This document shows, piece after piece, positions 6,999 to 9,679 of a stretch of DNA of 9,679 nucleotides. Both the position numbers and the translations under genes were made by a program. Source of the DNA: an uncultured Coriobacteriales bacterium (GTDB lineage: Bacteria > Actinomycetota > Coriobacteriia > Coriobacteriales > UMGS124); NCBI GenBank assembly GCA_934662525.1, contig CAKUKJ010000062.1:1-9679 (forward strand), in the 5' to 3' direction. Below the pieces are notes generated by a model that ran no database searches, was not told where the DNA came from, and was given only the letters and a program-made list of their open reading frames with translations. The first letter of the stretch is position 1; each line of letters starts with the position of its first letter.

Positions 6999-9211
6999 TG
7001 CTCATTCCTCTTCTCTCGAAGCGCAGCAAGGGTGCATATGAGAAGCTTTGCGTCCAGGGGCTTTGCCAAATGGGCGTTCATGCCGGCCTCCCGCGAGGCG
7101 CGCCTGTCATCGGCGAAGGCATTGGCCGTCATGGCGACGATGGGGACGTCGGCCGCGTCGGGCCGGTCGAGCGCGCGGATGGCCCTGGCGGCGGCCAGCC
7201 CGTCCATGGCGGGCATCATGACGTCCAGCACGATGGCGTCGAAGTGCCCGGGCTCGCTTGCACGGAAGGCGTCGAGGGCCTGCTGGCCGTCGTGCGCGCA
7301 TTCCACCTGGGCGCCCGCATCCTCAAGCACAAAAAGGGAGATCTCGCGGTTCAGGTCGTTGTCCTCGGCCAGAAGCAGGCGCATGCCTGCGATTGAGGGC
7401 GCGGACGCACAGGCGTCGGGCGCGGGCGTCACGCACAGCGCCTCGTCGCATACGCGCAGAGGCAGCTCGATGCGGAAGGTCGTGCCCACGTCCAGCTCGC
7501 TCGTGAAGTCGATGGTGCCGCCCATGAGGTCGACGAGGGCCTTTGTGATGGGCATGCCCAGACCCGTGCCGGCGTAAGAGCCGCTCTGGCCACGCTGCTC
7601 CTGCGAGAACGGCTCGAACAGGTGGCCCTGGAACTCGGCCGACATGCCGATGCCTGTATCTGTGCAGGTGAACCTGTATGTACCGACTCCGTCTGCATAG
7701 GAGGTCTCCTCGATGGAGTAGTCGATCGACCCGCCCTCCCTGTTGTACTTCACGGCGTTCGAGAGGATGTTCATGACAAGCCTCTTGAGGTGCGCGGGGC
7801 TCGCATACACGCAGGGATGCTCAAGGCGCACCGACCCGCCGGCAAGGGCGATGCCATGCGCGGCCGCCTGAGCCTCCACCACGGTCCGCACCTCCCCCAG
7901 CAGCACGCGCAAATCCACCGGGGACTCCTCCAGGGCGGTTTCGCCGCTCTCGAGCTTGCTCATGTCGAGCACCTCGTTCACCAGCCCCAAAAGCAGCTCC
8001 GAGGCGCCCCAGATCTTCTCGCGGCACTCCGTTTGCTTGGCGATGTCGTCGGGGAAGGCGTTGCCCACTTCCACCATGCCGCGGATGCCGTTGATAGGCG
8101 TGCGGATGTCGTGGCTCATACGCTGGAGGAACTCGGTCTTCGCGCGGTCTGCGGCCTGGGCTTGCCGCGCCGCCGCAGAGAGCTGCTCGTTGTACTCGCG
8201 TTCGCGCTCGATGCTTTGACGCATCCGCTCGAGCTCGCCGCGCCTGCGGCCGATTTCCATGAAGGCGACGATGCCCGCATAGGCGCCGAGCGCGACGACC
8301 CCCGCCAGGGTCGTGGAACCGAGCATCCCGGAAAGCGGCATGTAGGCGTACACATAGTAATCGCGCGCCCGGCTCATCACGCCCATATATGCGACCGGCC
8401 CGTCATGGACGACGACGGCCTCGTCCATGAGGCCGCTCTCCCGTATCATCTCGAGCACGGCAGATCCGTCCGCAACCGTGCCGTCGGCCGAGGCTGCGGC
8501 GAGCATATAGTCGTTGGAGGCGCCGACGACGCCGTCCCGCTCGATGGCGATCACGCCGTTCTCCAAAGAGGAATAGCCGTCCACCAGGCTTTGGAGCGTG
8601 AGGTTGAACGTGTTGGCGTACTCCACGCGCGTGTGGTACAGCGCGACGACGGTGCCCGGTGCATCCTCGCGGCAAGCCGCCGCGATGTCCACGTAGGAGG
8701 CGTCGGGCAAGTCCACCCGGCACACGTAGACCTTCTCGGGGTTGTCGGCGACGTCGATGAGCGTTTGGCGCGAGAGCTCCTCGGCGACGTCGGCCGAACC
8801 CACGCCGTCGGTGGAGCACTCCGCAACGATCGCGCCAGACTCGTCGAGCACGACGATGCCCGTGAGGAGCAGCTCGGAGCAATAGTTGAGCAAGGTGGCC
8901 TGCGAGAGATCCCCTCCGTCGTGCGAGATGTTGCGCACCACCTGCGAGGCGTTCTCAAGCGCACGAACGGCCGACTTGGTGACGCTCGCCTTGTTGTACA
9001 GGTCGTAGCTCAGGCTCTGGCGCTTGATGTATTCCACCGTCGACATCAAGCGCTCGCCGATGTTCGCGCGGCTTATGGCAAGCGTCGTGCCCATGGCGAC
9101 GAGCACGACGACGAAGGCGCCCAGCACGAAGCCGACAACGGCCCACCGGGAGCGCTTTGGGGTTACAAGCACGTCGGCAGAACCGGAGGCGCAAGGTGGC
9201 TCAGCCGTCAA
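6995..9211 (-). CDS. membrane-bound hybrid sensor histidine kinase with C-terminal receiver
   Basis: The product has 738 residues from a TTG start at 9209-9211. Order of parts: a short cytoplasmic N-terminus; TM1 about 23-46; an extracytoplasmic sensor of about 250 residues (47-294) with two similar PAS/Cache-like strands (around 117-131 and 218-234), suggesting a double-Cache fold; TM2 about 297-319; a charged coiled coil to about 355; HisKA with MSHDIRTP (phospho-acceptor His367); HATPase_c with N-box NILSNAVKYN (481-490), DTGIGM (518-523) and GTGLGM (548-553); and a receiver (610-732) with AEDND, Asp663 in LDVMMP, AMTANAF and LAKPLD. All catalytic residues are present. The kinase frame is also open upstream, but there it only runs antiparallel to no new domain and out of frame through the solute-binding gene. 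GAGGGGG (9221-9227) lies 9 nt before TTG; a GTG at 9170-9172 lacks such a site. The start overlaps the previous gene by 11 bp. Confidence 0.92.
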   Translation of the reverse strand: MTAEPPCASGSADVLVTPKRSRWAVVGFVLGAFVVVLVAMGTTLAISRANIGERLMSTVEYIKRQSLSYDLYNKASVTKSAVRALENASQVVRNISHDGGDLSQATLLNYCSELLLTGIVVLDESGAIVAECSTDGVGSADVAEELSRQTLIDVADNPEKVYVCRVDLPDASYVDIAAACREDAPGTVVALYHTRVEYANTFNLTLQSLVDGYSSLENGVIAIERDGVVGASNDYMLAAASADGTVADGSAVLEMIRESGLMDEAVVVHDGPVAYMGVMSRARDYYVYAYMPLSGMLGSTTLAGVVALGAYAGIVAFMEIGRRRGELERMRQSIEREREYNEQLSAAARQAQAADRAKTEFLQRMSHDIRTPINGIRGMVEVGNAFPDDIAKQTECREKIWGASELLLGLVNEVLDMSKLESGETALEESPVDLRVLLGEVRTVVEAQAAAHGIALAGGSVRLEHPCVYASPAHLKRLVMNILSNAVKYNREGGSIDYSIEETSYADGVGTYRFTCTDTGIGMSAEFQGHLFEPFSQEQRGQSGSYAGTGLGMPITKALVDLMGGTIDFTSELDVGTTFRIELPLRVCDEALCVTPAPDACASAPSIAGMRLLLAEDNDLNREISLFVLEDAGAQVECAHDGQQALDAFRASEPGHFDAIVLDVMMPAMDGLAAARAIRALDRPDAADVPIVAMTANAFADDRRASREAGMNAHLAKPLDAKLLICTLAALREKRNEQ
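7006..7011 (-). promoter_or_regulatory. ribosome binding site inside the kinase gene end
   Basis: The complement reads AGAGGA, 7 nt before the ATG at 6998. It lies within the last codons of the kinase gene, whose stop overlaps the next start as ATGA, an arrangement typical of translational coupling. Confidence 0.6.
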
Positions 9212-9679
9212 GGGCGTCCACCCCCTCGAGGTACTTGTCGGACTCGTCAAGATAGCGCTCGACAATGCCCGCAAGCGTGCCGTCAGCATGGAGGTCGTGG
9301 AGGACCTGGTCAAGCTTGTCGGCGATGCCGCGCGCGTCGTCCTTATAAAAGGCGTAGCCGACCATGACCTCGAGGAGCGGCTCGTCGAGAATGCGATAGT
9401 CCACGTCGTAGTCGCTCTCGTACTGCACGATTGAGGTCTCATGGGCGCACACGGCGTCTACATAGCCCTTGGTCAGCGCGGGGTACAGCAAGTCGCGGTC
9501 CTCAAAGCAATAGAGCTTCTTGGGCTTGGGAACGTCGGGGTTCAAGCCCTCGAGCATGATCTCCTCAGCCTTGGAGGTTGACCGGACGGCGACGATCTTG
9601 CCCTCGAGGTCGGCAAGGGTCTCGATCGCGGATTCCGGAACGACGCACGCCACCTGGCGCGAGCGCATATAGGGGCCGG
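9201..9679 (-). CDS. extracellular solute-binding protein, family 3 (partial, N-terminus beyond window)
   Basis: The - strand frame is open to the window edge, so only the C-terminal 158 or so residues are seen and any signal peptide or lipobox is outside. The visible part reads like the second lobe and hinge of a family-3 solute-binding protein (amino-acid-binding type): ETLADLEGKIVAVRSTSKAEE (strand-turn-helix after the first hinge), LYPALTKGYVDAVCAHETS (the usual 'L..G.vDA' segment), VGYAFYKDDARGIADKLDQVL, and a closing LHADGTLAGIVERYL helix. Such proteins bind small ligands outside the membrane, for import or as sensors. No ABC permease or ATPase gene follows. Instead the gene runs 11 bp into a hybrid kinase gene, so a sensing role together with that kinase is a reasonable inference. 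An N-terminal fusion or a transporter gene further upstream cannot be excluded. Confidence 0.85.
   Translation of the reverse strand, partial: GPYMRSRQVACVVPESAIETLADLEGKIVAVRSTSKAEEIMLEGLNPDVPKPKKLYCFEDRDLLYPALTKGYVDAVCAHETSIVQYESDYDVDYRILDEPLLEVMVGYAFYKDDARGIADKLDQVLHDLHADGTLAGIVERYLDESDKYLEGVDALDG
9221..9227 (-). promoter_or_regulatory. ribosome binding site supporting the TTG start of the kinase
   Basis: The complement reads GAGGGGG, 9 nt before TTG at 9211. It is the only purine-rich site near a plausible initiation codon in the kinase frame here. It lies inside the last codons of the solute-binding protein gene, which implies that the two are translated together. Confidence 0.5.

Noticed and set aside
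5076..7577. 833-codon open frame on the + strand, opposite the GGDEF-REC-HD-GYP gene and the kinase end
   Set aside because: It is rich in His, Val, Gly and Leu with no recognisable motif, and lies antisense to genes with unmistakable catalytic motifs. High GC at third codon positions keeps such frames open by chance.
9201..9211. Frameshift breaking a single binding-protein/kinase fusion (BvgS-like)
   Set aside because: The binding protein ends after its usual last helix and the kinase has its own TM1, sensor and TM2, so two separate overlapping genes explain the sequence better.
7622..9367. 581-codon open frame on the + strand, opposite the hybrid kinase
   Set aside because: Same composition artefact; the - strand encodes all the kinase boxes in this interval.
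9212..9442. N-terminal extension of the kinase from an ATG near 9442
   Set aside because: The added residues are an out-of-frame reading of the solute-binding protein gene, and no membrane or signal segment appears until after 9211.

Overview
This window is GC-rich and densely coded. It suggests an anaerobic, high-GC Gram-positive such as a member of the Coriobacteriia (Eggerthellaceae-like). That is an inference from composition and from the gene mix (oxygen-sensitive radical dehydratase chemistry, an AAA-like/PD-(D/E)XK protein, elaborate c-di-GMP signalling), not proof of taxonomy. No RNA gene, insertion sequence, CRISPR array or phage gene was found. The longest stretch without a gene is 204 bp.

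Layout. (1) The + strand opens with the 3' part of an AAA-ATPase-like protein with a C-terminal PD-(D/E)XK nuclease-like domain (to 1162). (2) After a 204-bp gap with a terminator-like hairpin come two tightly coupled + strand genes, 1367-2707 and 2710-4626. The first is a 2-hydroxyacyl-CoA dehydratase/benzoyl-CoA reductase family subunit. The second fuses a shorter subunit of the same family to a complete HgdC/BadF-type ATP-driven activator that carries both cluster cysteines. Together they could form a self-contained low-potential electron-injection enzyme; the substrate cannot be told from the window. (3) A GC-rich hairpin (4631-4679) sits between these and a convergent - strand block.

(4) The - strand block, read from 9679 down to 4680, looks like one operon. 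It holds the 3' end of a family-3 extracellular solute-binding protein; a two-TM hybrid histidine kinase with a C-terminal receiver, starting from TTG inside the end of the previous gene; a GGDEF-REC-HD-GYP protein coupled to it by an ATGA overlap; and, 81 bp on, a stand-alone Hpt protein. The set supplies every part of a His-Asp-His-Asp phosphorelay, from a possible ligand-binding input to an output protein that carries both a c-di-GMP-making and a c-di-GMP-degrading domain.

The points most worth following up are the dehydratase-activator fusion in the order enzyme-then-activator, and the phosphorelay ending in a receiver placed between opposing c-di-GMP domains.
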